A stretch of 64,000 bases of DNA, taken from positions 1 through 64,000 of the forward strand of contig JBBSBY010000008.1 in NCBI GenBank assembly GCA_038250835.1. The letters run 5' to 3'. Positions within the stretch are counted from its first letter, which is position 1; each line of letters begins with the position of its first letter. This document shows, piece after piece, positions 25,252-33,303 of the stretch. This DNA is from JBBSBY01 sp038250835 (GTDB lineage Bacteria; Desulfobacterota; Desulfomonilia; Desulfomonilales; Desulfomonilaceae). The translations under genes and the position numbers were made by a program. The notes under the pieces were generated by a model, which did not search any database, was not told where the DNA came from, and saw only the letters and a list, made by a program, of their open reading frames with translations.

Positions 25252-27079
25252 GCGCGTTCCCACGACCGAAGCATTGGGCAGAATTACGACTGCGCCTTCG
25301 TTTGCCCAATTATCATCGCCGCATTTCCACACTGCGGCCATGGATGGTTTCGCAGTAAAGGCTGAGAGCACCTTCGGCGCAGGTCCCGACAGACCTCTGA
25401 GATTAAAAATCGGCGATGAAGCCTGGCCCGTTAATACCGGTAGACCTATTCCCGCTGAGACCAACGCGGTAATTATGATTGAAAACGTCAATTTTGTTGA
25501 CGAAGAAGTATTCGAAATTGAGCAGGGAGTTGTTCCCTGGCGACACGTTAGACGTGTAGGGGAAGATTTTGTAGCTTCCGAAATGATACTTCCAAGCAGA
25601 CACGTCATTTCAGCTTACGATTTGGGGGCGCTGATCGCCGGCGGCATTTTCGAGATTGAAGTGGCGCAAAAGCCAAAAGTCTTGATTATTCCAACGGGTT
25701 CCGAATTGGTTCCCACTGAAGCCCTCAAGCAAGGCCCTCCTGAACACGGCCTCGTGCCTGAGTACAACAGCATTATACTCTCGGCTTTGGTCGAGCAAAA
25801 CGGAGGCATTCCCCAGCGTCATGATATCGTGCCCGATGGATTCGACATACTCAAATCAGCCGTCAAAAAGGGAATTGAATCCGACGCGGACCTAATAGTT
25901 ATTAACGCCGGCTCTTCGGCCGGCAGCGAAGATTTTACGGCGGCCGTTATTCGTGAGCTCGGAGAAATCATTGTCCATGGTGTGGCCATGATGCCGGGTA
26001 AGCCTACTATATTGGGGGTAATTGACGGCAAGCCGATTATGGGCAATCCGGGATATCCTGTTTCAGCTATATTGTCTTTCGAGATTTTTGGATTACCGAC
26101 GATAGAGACTATGCTGGGCGCTCCTCACGGTTCCCGACAAACGATGTCGGCGACCAGCGCCAGAAAGATTTCATCCAAATTGGGACAAGAGGAATTCTTC
26201 CGAGTCAAGTTAGGGAAAGTTGGGGAACGCACCGTGGCGGCTCCCCTGCCCCGCGGCGCGGGTTCAATAACGACATTGACTAAAGCTGACGGTATCATCA
26301 GAATTCCGGCAAAAGCCGAGGGTATCGATCAGGGCGCAAACGTTAATGTGGAGTTGCTCAGGAAACCTACTGAAGTGGAACGCACTCTGGTATGTATCGG
26401 CAGTCACGATTTGCTGTTGGACGTGCTGGCGGACGAATTGGCGCGGTTCGACATATTTCTATCTTCAAGCCACGTGGGGAGTCTTGGTGGATTACTGGCG
26501 CTCAAGAATCAAAATTGCCATTTTGCGACATCCCATTTATTGGATGAATCCACAGGCAAATATAACTGGTCCTATATAAAACGTTATATTCCGAATATTC
26601 CTGTTCGAGTCTTTCACGGCGTGATGCGCGATCAAGGATTTATGACTCTAAAGGGCAATCCAAAGAGAATTACTTCTTTTGAGGATTTAAGTCGGCCCGA
26701 TGTTAAATTTATTAACAGGCAAGCCGGGGCCGGCACTAGAGTGCTGTTGGACTATTTTTTGAAACAGCGAGGCACAGATTCCGATAAAATAAGCGGTTAC
26801 GAGCTTGAAGAATATACCCACACATCCGTGGCCATTGCAGTATTATCCGGAGTGGCCGACGTGGGCATGGGTGTGCTGTCCGCAGCCCAGGCGCTTGGTT
26901 TGGACTTTGTTCCGCTTGCGGTGGAGCAATACGATTTTGTAATACGTGAAGAATTCACGTCCGACCTCAAGATACGGAAATTGCTTGAAGTCGTTAGGAG
27001 CGCTAAATTTAAGGAAAGGGTGCTTACTCTTGGAGGTTACGGGGTGGATAAATCAGGAGAAGAAATACCCGAATACTGA
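25157..27079 (+). CDS. MoeA fused to a periplasmic-binding-protein-like domain
   Basis: The start is GTG at 25157 with TAGGAG 7 nt upstream, inside the end of the first moeA. Residues 1-400 form a MoeA domain (AAMDGFAVKAE, GRPIPAETNAVIMIE, IPTGSELVP, INAGSSAGSEDF, GNPGYPVSAILSFEIF). Residues 410-640 form a PBP-like domain of the type found in molybdate-responsive proteins (CIGSHDLLLDVLADEL, INRQAGAGTRVLLDYF, SVAIAVLSGVADVGMGV). The fusion is known in anaerobes. Two MoeA proteins may divide molybdenum and tungsten insertion, and the PBP-like domain may sense or bind the oxyanion or cofactor. That division is inference. Confidence 0.9.
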   Translation: MRRNIYLDMKPPQEALELFLSRLNKKSYPAIERVPTTEALGRITTAPSFAQLSSPHFHTAAMDGFAVKAESTFGAGPDRPLRLKIGDEAWPVNTGRPIPAETNAVIMIENVNFVDEEVFEIEQGVVPWRHVRRVGEDFVASEMILPSRHVISAYDLGALIAGGIFEIEVAQKPKVLIIPTGSELVPTEALKQGPPEHGLVPEYNSIILSALVEQNGGIPQRHDIVPDGFDILKSAVKKGIESDADLIVINAGSSAGSEDFTAAVIRELGEIIVHGVAMMPGKPTILGVIDGKPIMGNPGYPVSAILSFEIFGLPTIETMLGAPHGSRQTMSATSARKISSKLGQEEFFRVKLGKVGERTVAAPLPRGAGSITTLTKADGIIRIPAKAEGIDQGANVNVELLRKPTEVERTLVCIGSHDLLLDVLADELARFDIFLSSSHVGSLGGLLALKNQNCHFATSHLLDESTGKYNWSYIKRYIPNIPVRVFHGVMRDQGFMTLKGNPKRITSFEDLSRPDVKFINRQAGAGTRVLLDYFLKQRGTDSDKISGYELEEYTHTSVAIAVLSGVADVGMGVLSAAQALGLDFVPLAVEQYDFVIREEFTSDLKIRKLLEVVRSAKFKERVLTLGGYGVDKSGEEIPEY

Positions 27080-27136
27080 GTCGGAATTCCAGGTCTATTG
27101 ACCCTTTAAAACTCTTTTGTTATAAATAAGAATGCC

Positions 27137-27162
27137 TTGGGCGCAGTATTTACTGCGCCCAA
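27137..27162 (+). terminator. Hairpin terminator after the moeA pair
   Basis: TTGGGCGCAGTA (27137-27148) and TACTGCGCCCAA (27151-27162) form a long perfect stem, 58 nt after the stop codon. Only a short TT follows, so termination strength is uncertain. A small palindrome AGGTCA-TAGAAT-TGACCT (27165-27182) lies next to it, just before greA. Confidence 0.55.
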
Positions 27163-27209
27163 TTAGGTCATAGAATTGACCTACAAATATGTTTCCCAGG
27201 AAAATGACC

Positions 27210-27689
27210 ATGAGTTTACAGAGGAGACCGATTTCAACCGAAGGTTTCAAGAAGCTGAAGGAGGATATTGATCGAATGACCCGCATTGAAAGACCTGCCG
27301 TAATTAAAGAAATTGAAATCGCGCTGGGACACGGCGATCTTTCTGAAAATGCGGAATATACCTACGCTAAAGAAAAACAGGCTTTGATTGAAACTCGTTT
27401 GCGGGATCTTCAGGAAAGACTCTCGGTTTGTGAAGTAATTGATTTAAGCAACAGGCCGCCGTCTGACAAAATCGTTTTTGGGGCGTTGGTAACAATTGAG
27501 GACGTGGATTCGAGTGAGCAAAAAACATTCAAGTTGTTGGGACAAGATGAAGCCGACATCAGCAGTGGAACTATCTCTATAGATTCACCCATCGGCAAGG
27601 CTTTGATCGGTAAAGAATTGAACGATGTTTTTGAGGTTAAGACGCCCAACGGAATGCGTGAATATGAAGTCATTTCAGTCCAATACTAG
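27210..27689 (+). CDS. greA: Transcription elongation factor GreA
   Basis: About 159 residues from the ATG at 27210 (AGGA 8 nt upstream). Two in-frame ATGs upstream (27189, 27204) fit the family length less well. GreA enters the RNA polymerase secondary channel and promotes cleavage of backtracked RNA. The N-terminal coiled coil carries the acidic tip region GDLSENAEYTYAKEKQ, and the C-terminal FKBP-like domain includes FGALVTIEDVDS and SPIGKALIGKELND. It is followed after 8 nt by the HAD fusion gene. Confidence 0.95.
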   Translation: MSLQRRPISTEGFKKLKEDIDRMTRIERPAVIKEIEIALGHGDLSENAEYTYAKEKQALIETRLRDLQERLSVCEVIDLSNRPPSDKIVFGALVTIEDVDSSEQKTFKLLGQDEADISSGTISIDSPIGKALIGKELNDVFEVKTPNGMREYEVISVQY

Positions 27690-27697
27690 ATAATTTA

Positions 27698-29014
27698 ATG
27701 CTTGGCAAAATTGAACAACGATCTGATAAGTTTGGCAAATTGCTGATTCTTTGTGATTTTGACGGCACGGTTTCCATCAAAGACACAGTCAATAAGTTGG
27801 TCCGAAACCACCTGAGTTCTCCGGAATGGCGCTTTCATGTGAAACGATACCTCCTCGGAGATATCGGGTCCAAAGCCGTATACGAAGCGGTTGCGCCTTT
27901 GATGACTATGACTCAGGAGCATCTCGATAGCTTTGTCTTTGAACATGCCGAGCTCGATCCCGGTTTCCCGGCCTTTCTCTCTTGGGCCCGTGATCGTAAC
28001 ATTGAAGTAAAAATCGTTTCCGATGGTTTTGATCAAACAATCAAAACGCTGTTTCGCAATCATAATATTCCCGAAATCGATATTTACGCAAATCAGCTTG
28101 AATTAGATCATGAAGGCGCAGTTAAGATTTCTCATCCTCATGCCAATCCTTCCTGCGGCATATGCGGCACGTGCAAATTGGAAGTGCTGCGAAGCTTCAG
28201 AAATCAATATGACAAAATTATTGTGATCGGGGATGGAGAGTCCGATCGCCACGCTTCTCATGAAGCCGATTTTGTGCTTGCGCTGCATGATCTCTTTGTT
28301 TATTGCGCGCGGCATAATTTACCTGCAATGCGCATGCAGGGGTTTAGTGAAGCGCCACGCCTGCTGTCGCGCTCCATCAAGGCAATCGCTTATGATCTTG
28401 ACGGAACATTAATCGATTCTCTGTCTGAGATAGCTCAGTCATTTAATCATATGTTCAGAAATCTCGGATATCCTGAGATGACCAAGGATGAAGTTGCCCG
28501 CCGAACCTCATTGAGTTTAATGGATTTTGTTAAAGCCTTCCTGCGTCCCGATGAAATAGAAATAGGCATTAAGATGTTCCGGGACTATTATTCTAAGATC
28601 TTCAGGGATCAAACCAAGCTGATGCCGGGCGCCATGGAATGTATTACAACCCTGGAGGAGAAAGTTACGCAGGGGGTCGTCACGAACAAAAAGAGAATCT
28701 TTGCCAGAATTATAGCTGAAAAGTTGGATTTCGCCGCCAAAATGATAGTTATTATGGGGGCTGAAGACGGGTTCAAGGCCAAACCGGCCGGGGCGATGAT
28801 AGATGAATTCATTAGATTGGCGGACGCTCGCAAAACTGAAACTATTTACGTTGGGGATTCGCCGGTTGATATCGTCGCCGCCAAAAACGCCGACATTGAC
28901 GCGTTCGCTATAGCCGGCCCGGTTTTTTCGGCTGAAGAGTTGGCGTTACATGGCCCCCGACGAGTTTTGAATGGGATAAATGAGCTTCCCGAGGCTATCA
29001 AGGCCATCGTTTAA
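27698..29014 (+). CDS. Fusion of two HAD phosphatases (MtnX/SerB-like plus phosphoglycolate phosphatase-like)
   Basis: A 438-residue protein with two complete HAD domains. The first (about residues 14-215) has DFDGTVSIKDT, IVSDGFDQ and IGDGESDRHAS and resembles MtnX-type or phosphoserine phosphatase-like enzymes. It also contains a CGICGTCK cysteine cluster near residue 150. The second (about 228-430) has YDLDGTLIDS, GVVTNK, FKAKPAG and VGDSPVDIVAAKNA, as in phosphoglycolate phosphatase (Gph). Each domain keeps its nucleophile Asp. The tandem could deal with two phosphorylated by-products. The MtnX-like half might connect to the methylthioadenosine salvage genes at 50.6-52.8 kb. Substrates are unproven. 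Confidence 0.85.
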   Translation: MLGKIEQRSDKFGKLLILCDFDGTVSIKDTVNKLVRNHLSSPEWRFHVKRYLLGDIGSKAVYEAVAPLMTMTQEHLDSFVFEHAELDPGFPAFLSWARDRNIEVKIVSDGFDQTIKTLFRNHNIPEIDIYANQLELDHEGAVKISHPHANPSCGICGTCKLEVLRSFRNQYDKIIVIGDGESDRHASHEADFVLALHDLFVYCARHNLPAMRMQGFSEAPRLLSRSIKAIAYDLDGTLIDSLSEIAQSFNHMFRNLGYPEMTKDEVARRTSLSLMDFVKAFLRPDEIEIGIKMFRDYYSKIFRDQTKLMPGAMECITTLEEKVTQGVVTNKKRIFARIIAEKLDFAAKMIVIMGAEDGFKAKPAGAMIDEFIRLADARKTETIYVGDSPVDIVAAKNADIDAFAIAGPVFSAEELALHGPRRVLNGINELPEAIKAIV

Positions 29015-29123
29015 AGCAAATGGTCGATTGAACGCGTGGTAAAAGCGTCACAGCGTCGAGCTCAGGTAAGAGAAGTGATTTGATCATGATTGCGCTGCTT
29101 TAGCAAAGTTTTTCAGTTTATCA

Positions 29124-29151
29124 TTGACACCTTTGATTATTTTGCGATACT
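29124..29151 (+). promoter_or_regulatory. Orphan sigma-70-like promoter
   Basis: A perfect TTGACA (29124-29129), a 16-nt spacer and GATACT (29146-29151). No plus-strand gene lies downstream before 31 kb, so if active it would drive a noncoding transcript toward the hairpin at 29358. Confidence 0.3.
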
Positions 29152-29357
29152 GGAAATAGAGCTTCCATGAATCCCTCTTAATGATTCGCCTCTGCCGGCA
29201 CACACGCCCTTCCGTATGTTTCGTTTTCTATGAACCTAAAGTTTTCATATTGATGATCTTTGGGCATAAAAATTTAAGTCTAAATATGTATCGCCGGTAA
29301 AAAGTATCGGTTTGTGCAATTCGGTATTGTGTATTATTCGCATTTGGTGTACAAACT

Positions 29358-29396
29358 GAAAGGTCCGTGTGCATGGTAGGAACATCCGGACCTTTC
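29358..29396. terminator. Perfect 10-bp hairpin in intergenic DNA
   Basis: GAAAGGTCCG (29358-29367) and CGGACCTTTC (29387-29396) are perfectly complementary with a 19-nt loop. No T-run follows on either strand, so it could be an RNA structure, a weak terminator or a protein site. Confidence 0.35.
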
Positions 29397-29675
29397 AACA
29401 ATATAAATCTGTCTATTAGGTAGGTATTTAACTGGTCAGACACCCCTGTTGGGAAGGGGTTCCACAAAATCGCCTTGTGTTGTTCTATGTAACTGCAACT
29501 CCCTTCTTGTTTCTTGTAATTACCCGTAAACAAACATAGTTTCTCCTCATCCATCTATTAAAAATCGCGTCAACAAAATTTCTTTATCTTTTGACGGGCC
29601 TCTAAACGCATTGAGGTAAGCGGTATTCCCTTGATCCCTCAGCAGTCTATCGGCGGTGTGCCTCCAATGCGTTGT

Positions 29676-29966
29676 CTACCACGAATGTTCAATTGCGTCT
29701 GCCGCGCAGGCCACCATACACGGCAATTTCGGGCGGTTTGTAGAAGGTTTGCACTCAGCGCATAAATATTTAACTTTCGGGTTCTTATCCGAAGCGACAC
29801 TTGCCACGGGATTTTCGTTCAACGGATCGTTAGGGTCTTCATCCAAGATTTCAAACACTGCGGATGGACAAACTGAGACGCAATCGCCGCAGCCGTAGCA
29901 CTTGTCGGTATCTATGGTAATGAAGTAGCTTCCGGAACCATCGCTGTATCCATAATGCGCTAACAT
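29676..29966 (-). CDS. 2[4Fe-4S] ferredoxin, BzdM-like
   Basis: A 96-residue ferredoxin with cluster motif CYGCGDCVSVCP (residues 23-34) and a second motif CAEC-x10-CMVAC. The long insertion between the second and third cysteines of that second motif is typical of Allochromatium-type ferredoxins, the kind that donates low-potential electrons to benzoyl-CoA reductase. It is followed by ADAIEHSW at the C-terminus. AAGG lies about 9 nt before the ATG. It lies downstream of the BzdQ-like gene, and the order P-Q-M equals that of the Azoarcus bzd operon, which supports the role. A 296-bp gap with no gene separates it from bzdQ. Confidence 0.8.
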   Translation of the reverse strand: MLAHYGYSDGSGSYFITIDTDKCYGCGDCVSVCPSAVFEILDEDPNDPLNENPVASVASDKNPKVKYLCAECKPSTNRPKLPCMVACAADAIEHSW

Positions 29967-30262
29967 GTTCGCCGGCCTTTTTTGTGGAATGAAACATTCG
30001 CGGATGGCGGGGAAGACGTAGGAAGATTAACGACCCTTCGCAGCACAATTGATTATACCATCAAAATCACATTGGCCCTCCGAACGTGTTTGGAACGGCT
30101 TTGCGAGAGAATCTTCAATAAGAAATAAAATACTACATAAAATAAACCTTTAAAGTTGCGCCGTGAATTACCAAAATGCTTATCGGCTCATGCCGGCCAA
30201 GAACATCGCAGCCGATTTCATCGCTTTAAATAATCGTCGTGAGGACATTCCAAGCAGAATCT

Positions 30263-31159
30263 TCACCTGATTTTTTTGTCTTCAGCTTTGCCTTTAAGGC
30301 ATAAAGCGTAACCAAACAAAGCGGCCCCCATCGCTCCGGCCAATTGAGTATCCCACTTGGTTTTAAGCGGCTCAATGCCCATTTTTAGTCTCAGCCTATC
30401 GATGACTCCTCTATTCTTGGCCACTCCTCCTGTAACGGCAGATTCGGGCTCAACACCGACTCTCTGCAATAGCGAGTAGATCCTGTCGGCCATCGCCGAA
30501 CAATATGCCGCAAGAACTTCGTTTGTATTAAGGCCATTGCGCAAAAGAGCCGTGGCTTCAGATTTGGCGTAAACAACACAAGTGCTCGAAACCGGAGGAG
30601 GTTCGGATTCGATGTTAAACGAACGGTCTCCAATTTCGCCTATGGGCGTCGAAAGCAAGTCCGCGAATACTTCCATGCCTCGGCCCGTGCCTGCCGCGCA
30701 TTTGTCATTCATTAGGAAGTTTGTGACTTTACCGTTCGCGTCACAGCGTATAACTTTAATGTCTTGCCCCCCAACATCCAATACGGTTCTCACTTTACCG
30801 CCATAAATAAAATTTGCGCCTTTGGCGTGGCAAGCAATCTCCGTCACCGTTCTATCCGCCATGGGCACATTAACTCGCCCGTAACCGGTCCCAATACAGT
30901 AGTCCACCCTGCCCGGGAGCATGTCTGTTTTATCCAAAGCGAAACTCAGCGCGTTTGTCGCGCTGTCCGGGCTGTTAGAGCCGGTCCTCATGTTGCCGTA
31001 AGCGAGCATAATGCCGTCGGCCATGATTACGGCTTGCGAACTAACCGACCCCACATCCACTCCTACCGTTATGTATTTCATGGAACGCCAATCTATGTCT
31101 GGATCGCCCCAGTTGTTTTCTTCCCATCTCCAAAACTCAGATTTCCCCTCGTCTGCCAT
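30263..31159 (-). CDS. bzdQ: ATP-hydrolysing subunit like benzoyl-CoA reductase BzdQ/BcrA
   Basis: A BadF/BcrA/HgdC-type ASKHA ATPase that couples ATP hydrolysis to electron transfer onto an acyl-CoA. Phosphate loops: VGVDVGSVSSQAV and LDVGGQDIKVIRC. Cluster-binding cysteines: NDKCAAGTGRGMEVFADLL and SSTCVVYAKSEA. The N-terminal leader (EFWRWEENNWGDPDIDW) closely resembles that of BzdQ as I remember it. The start is set at the ATG at 31159, with AAAGG 7 nt upstream. The frame is open 183 nt further. The catalytic subunits (BzdN/BzdO) are absent from the window, so it could instead activate another enzyme. Confidence 0.82.
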   Translation of the reverse strand: MADEGKSEFWRWEENNWGDPDIDWRSMKYITVGVDVGSVSSQAVIMADGIMLAYGNMRTGSNSPDSATNALSFALDKTDMLPGRVDYCIGTGYGRVNVPMADRTVTEIACHAKGANFIYGGKVRTVLDVGGQDIKVIRCDANGKVTNFLMNDKCAAGTGRGMEVFADLLSTPIGEIGDRSFNIESEPPPVSSTCVVYAKSEATALLRNGLNTNEVLAAYCSAMADRIYSLLQRVGVEPESAVTGGVAKNRGVIDRLRLKMGIEPLKTKWDTQLAGAMGAALFGYALCLKGKAEDKKIR

Positions 31160-31357
31160 AGTCATCCTTTGATTATCAGGAGTTGGATCTACAAGGTTTA
31201 TATTTGCTATCGGCATGTACTTCATAAATGCGTCTAGATAACGGTGTTTTTGACAATCTATTATAGCACCTTTTCTTGACGAGCGCGCGATGCGCGCGTA
31301 TGCTTTTCCCGCTCGAAAATGGGGAAGAGAATGCTCTCGCATCTGTCGGTCAGAATA

Positions 31358-31366
31358 TGTTAAAAT
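31358..31366 (+). promoter_or_regulatory. Possible extended -10 of the cassette promoter
   Basis: TGTTAAAAT fits an extended -10 (TGn-TAAAAT) 33 nt before the start codon of the nucleotidyltransferase-like gene. No good -35 lies upstream. A GC-rich palindrome, GCGCGC-GAT-GCGCGC (31283-31297), sits about 60 nt upstream and could be an operator shared with the divergent bzdQ gene. Confidence 0.25.
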
Positions 31367-31398
31367 TCTATGGTTAAATCTGTTGAGGGGTGTGCATC

Positions 31399-31956
31399 GT
31401 GGATCTTCAACTATGCCCTATTCCGGATTTTGACGAAAATGGCCTCCTGCCAGAGGGTGTTTTTGACTGCGATTTGAAGGTTCTTGAGTGTCGATTCGTG
31501 GATCGTTTCCCAGATTCTCCTACACGATTTGATTTGTATCACGAGTTTGTGGAATGGATTTCCGGAGCCGCTAAGTTACTCCTTTCAGCTACGGAGTGGA
31601 TCGATGGTTCTTACGTCACGGCTAAAGAGGCTCCTAAAGATATTGATGTGGTCACCTTTTGTGATGCTGGGTTCCTCACCTCGCTATCTGGAGAAGATGA
31701 AGAGAGGGTGGAATTGCACTTAAACAACCAAACGACCCAAATTCATTCGATGCTCATTGGTGTCTATCCAGAGGGAGACCCGCAATACCCACTTTATCAG
31801 GCTGAAGTCCGAACCATCGGTAAATGGGGTTTTGGGAAACATCGGTTTAAGAAAGACGGCGAAGCGTTTCGAACTGATTTGCCTAAAGGTTTTCTTCAGA
31901 TGCCGCTTGGTAACGAAACTACGGTTCCCGAGGTTAAAGTTAATTGGGGAATCTGA
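31399..31956 (+). CDS. Small nucleotidyltransferase-like protein (DUF6932-like)
   Basis: About 185 residues from the GTG at 31399, with GAGGGG 8 nt upstream. Residues 47-55 (HEFVEWISG) lead to the motif GSYVTAKEAPKDIDVV at residues 70-85. This fits the polymerase-beta-type nucleotidyltransferase signature GS-x(n)-DxD, with Asp81 and Asp83 as likely metal ligands. The overall pattern recalls the DUF6932 family, an assignment from memory. Such minimal nucleotidyltransferases serve as antitoxins or toxins in MNT-type modules. A 331-residue gene follows after 15 nt, so they form a two-gene unit. It stands divergent to bzdQ and separates it from bzdP. Confidence 0.7.
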   Translation: MDLQLCPIPDFDENGLLPEGVFDCDLKVLECRFVDRFPDSPTRFDLYHEFVEWISGAAKLLLSATEWIDGSYVTAKEAPKDIDVVTFCDAGFLTSLSGEDEERVELHLNNQTTQIHSMLIGVYPEGDPQYPLYQAEVRTIGKWGFGKHRFKKDGEAFRTDLPKGFLQMPLGNETTVPEVKVNWGI

Positions 31957-31971
31957 AAACAGGAAAAGGCC

Positions 31972-32967
31972 ATGTTGCAGGAAATAGATACAACGAAAGA
32001 GCTTGTGCCTCGGCCCAGTCTTGTTGTGTTAGAACACTTACAAGACATCCTGGACCTCAAGACCCTTGCACTAGAAGTGGGGAAGGATGATTTTGTTGGT
32101 CGTGTAAGGATGAAAAACATATTGCGCCAAGAGGCGGAGTTGCGGGAAGAATTATGTGCGGCAGAAATGCTGGAATCTTCAAACGATTTAGAATTTTCAG
32201 TAGACGGTGATCCTGTCAAAGATCACATGATAGCCGCCAACTTTTTTGGCAAGTTTCTTGAAGACTTGCAGAAGGTAGCAGACAGAATCATTTTTGCTAC
32301 CGGTGCCAAAACAAGAGTTGGTGAAAAGATTCCAGAGAGCAGTTTGTTGGAAAGCCGGATAATGATCACTGGATGGCGTGCCTCTTCCTTTACCGTGCAG
32401 TTCCGGTTAGTTCCACAACAGAATACCGAAATCTTTTTGGTATCAGAGCGGCATAAAGAGGCGCTCAGAACGTTGGATAAATTGTTTGATGATTCTACTT
32501 CAGAAGAAGATTTGACTGCCTTAATAACTCAGTCTGCATCTAAAGGCGCTTACAAGAAGCTGCTTCATAATGTTGCCAATCAAGGCGCTGCACTGAAACT
32601 TAGGACCAAGATTAACCCGCATGGGGTAGCCCTTAGCACAGAAACTGCGAGTGAGCGGGTAAAATGGATGGAGATTTCGGAAAAGGAGACGCAAGAATTC
32701 TTGAAGGTGACCGGGATATTACTTGGAGGCTATATCGATACGGGGAAGTTCGCAATACAGACTGAAGACCTTCGTTTCTCGGGTGCTGTGTCTCTTGATG
32801 CACGAGACCAACTACAGAAAGTTACTCTGGGGACTCGGGTCAACGCTTTGATCAAACAAACTAGCAAATATAAAACGAAAGCTGCTTCCGAACCAACAGT
32901 GACATATTCACTTGAAAATATTATTGAAGCTCCAGGAGAAGAGAACGGTCACTTATTTGAACCGTAA
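31972..32967 (+). CDS. Unknown protein, second gene of the inserted cassette
   Basis: A 331-residue protein that I do not recognise, translated 15 nt after the nucleotidyltransferase-like gene (AGGAAAAGGCC before the ATG). The N-terminal 110 residues are helical and acidic. A middle part (about 95-160) includes NFFGKFLEDLQKVADRI and beta-rich sequence ITGWRASSFTVQFRL. The C-terminal 80-90 residues (VTGILLGGYIDTGKFAIQ ... VTLGTRVNALI) look like a small beta-barrel. No membrane segment or catalytic signature is seen. The last few codons and stop lie in DNA that, read on the other strand, is a transposase relic, so the native C-terminus may have been replaced. Confidence 0.7.
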   Translation: MLQEIDTTKELVPRPSLVVLEHLQDILDLKTLALEVGKDDFVGRVRMKNILRQEAELREELCAAEMLESSNDLEFSVDGDPVKDHMIAANFFGKFLEDLQKVADRIIFATGAKTRVGEKIPESSLLESRIMITGWRASSFTVQFRLVPQQNTEIFLVSERHKEALRTLDKLFDDSTSEEDLTALITQSASKGAYKKLLHNVANQGAALKLRTKINPHGVALSTETASERVKWMEISEKETQEFLKVTGILLGGYIDTGKFAIQTEDLRFSGAVSLDARDQLQKVTLGTRVNALIKQTSKYKTKAASEPTVTYSLENIIEAPGEENGHLFEP

Positions 32968-33185
32968 ACTGCTTACGGCAACCAGCGCAACAATAGATGC
33001 TTATTCTGACAGGCTAATTTGATCCTTCTATGGCTGTAAGCGCGTATGCTTTTGATGCTACCATAACAGGGGCACACCGGTCCATTCGGCCATCTCTTAG
33101 CTTCCAGAAAAGCTCTTCTTCGTCTTAATCTACGAAAACCCTTGTCAGAGTCCCTAGATTCAGTTTTTGTCTTCCATGGCAGCAC
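32955..33185 (-). pseudogene. Truncated, frameshifted IS1595-family transposase fragment
   Basis: Minus-strand translation from the ATG at 33185 gives FLEAKRWPNGPVCPCYGS, the conserved N-terminal zinc-ribbon half of IS1595/ISXO2 transposases (W-P-x-G-x-x-C-P-x-C-G-S). After a 1-nt frame change near 32990-33010 the other half appears as YCCAGCRKQFTVQI. The homology then breaks off around 32955-32960, at the 3' end of the 331-residue gene. Nothing of the catalytic DDE domain remains. This is an immobile insertion-sequence relic next to the cassette. Confidence 0.75.
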
Positions 33186-33303
33186 CTCAACATCATATCA
33201 TGATTACATGTACCCCCATGTGCTGCATTTATAAGAATATAAATTCTATTTTCGATTATAGAAGACCCGGCAATCTATTCCGAACCTTTGCGCTGTGGTA
33301 TTC

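Larger units (their letters stand above)
29015..29675. other. Long intergenic region between HAD fusion and ferredoxin genes
   Basis: 660 bp without a gene that I can support. A 108-residue minus-strand frame (29228-29554) has no ribosome binding site and no family resemblance. The region contains a candidate promoter and a strong hairpin, listed separately, which together could define a small RNA. Confidence 0.4.

Noticed and set aside
29228..29554. A 108-residue minus-strand open frame
   Set aside because: It has no ribosome binding site, no family resemblance, and it reads through a perfect hairpin; probably chance.
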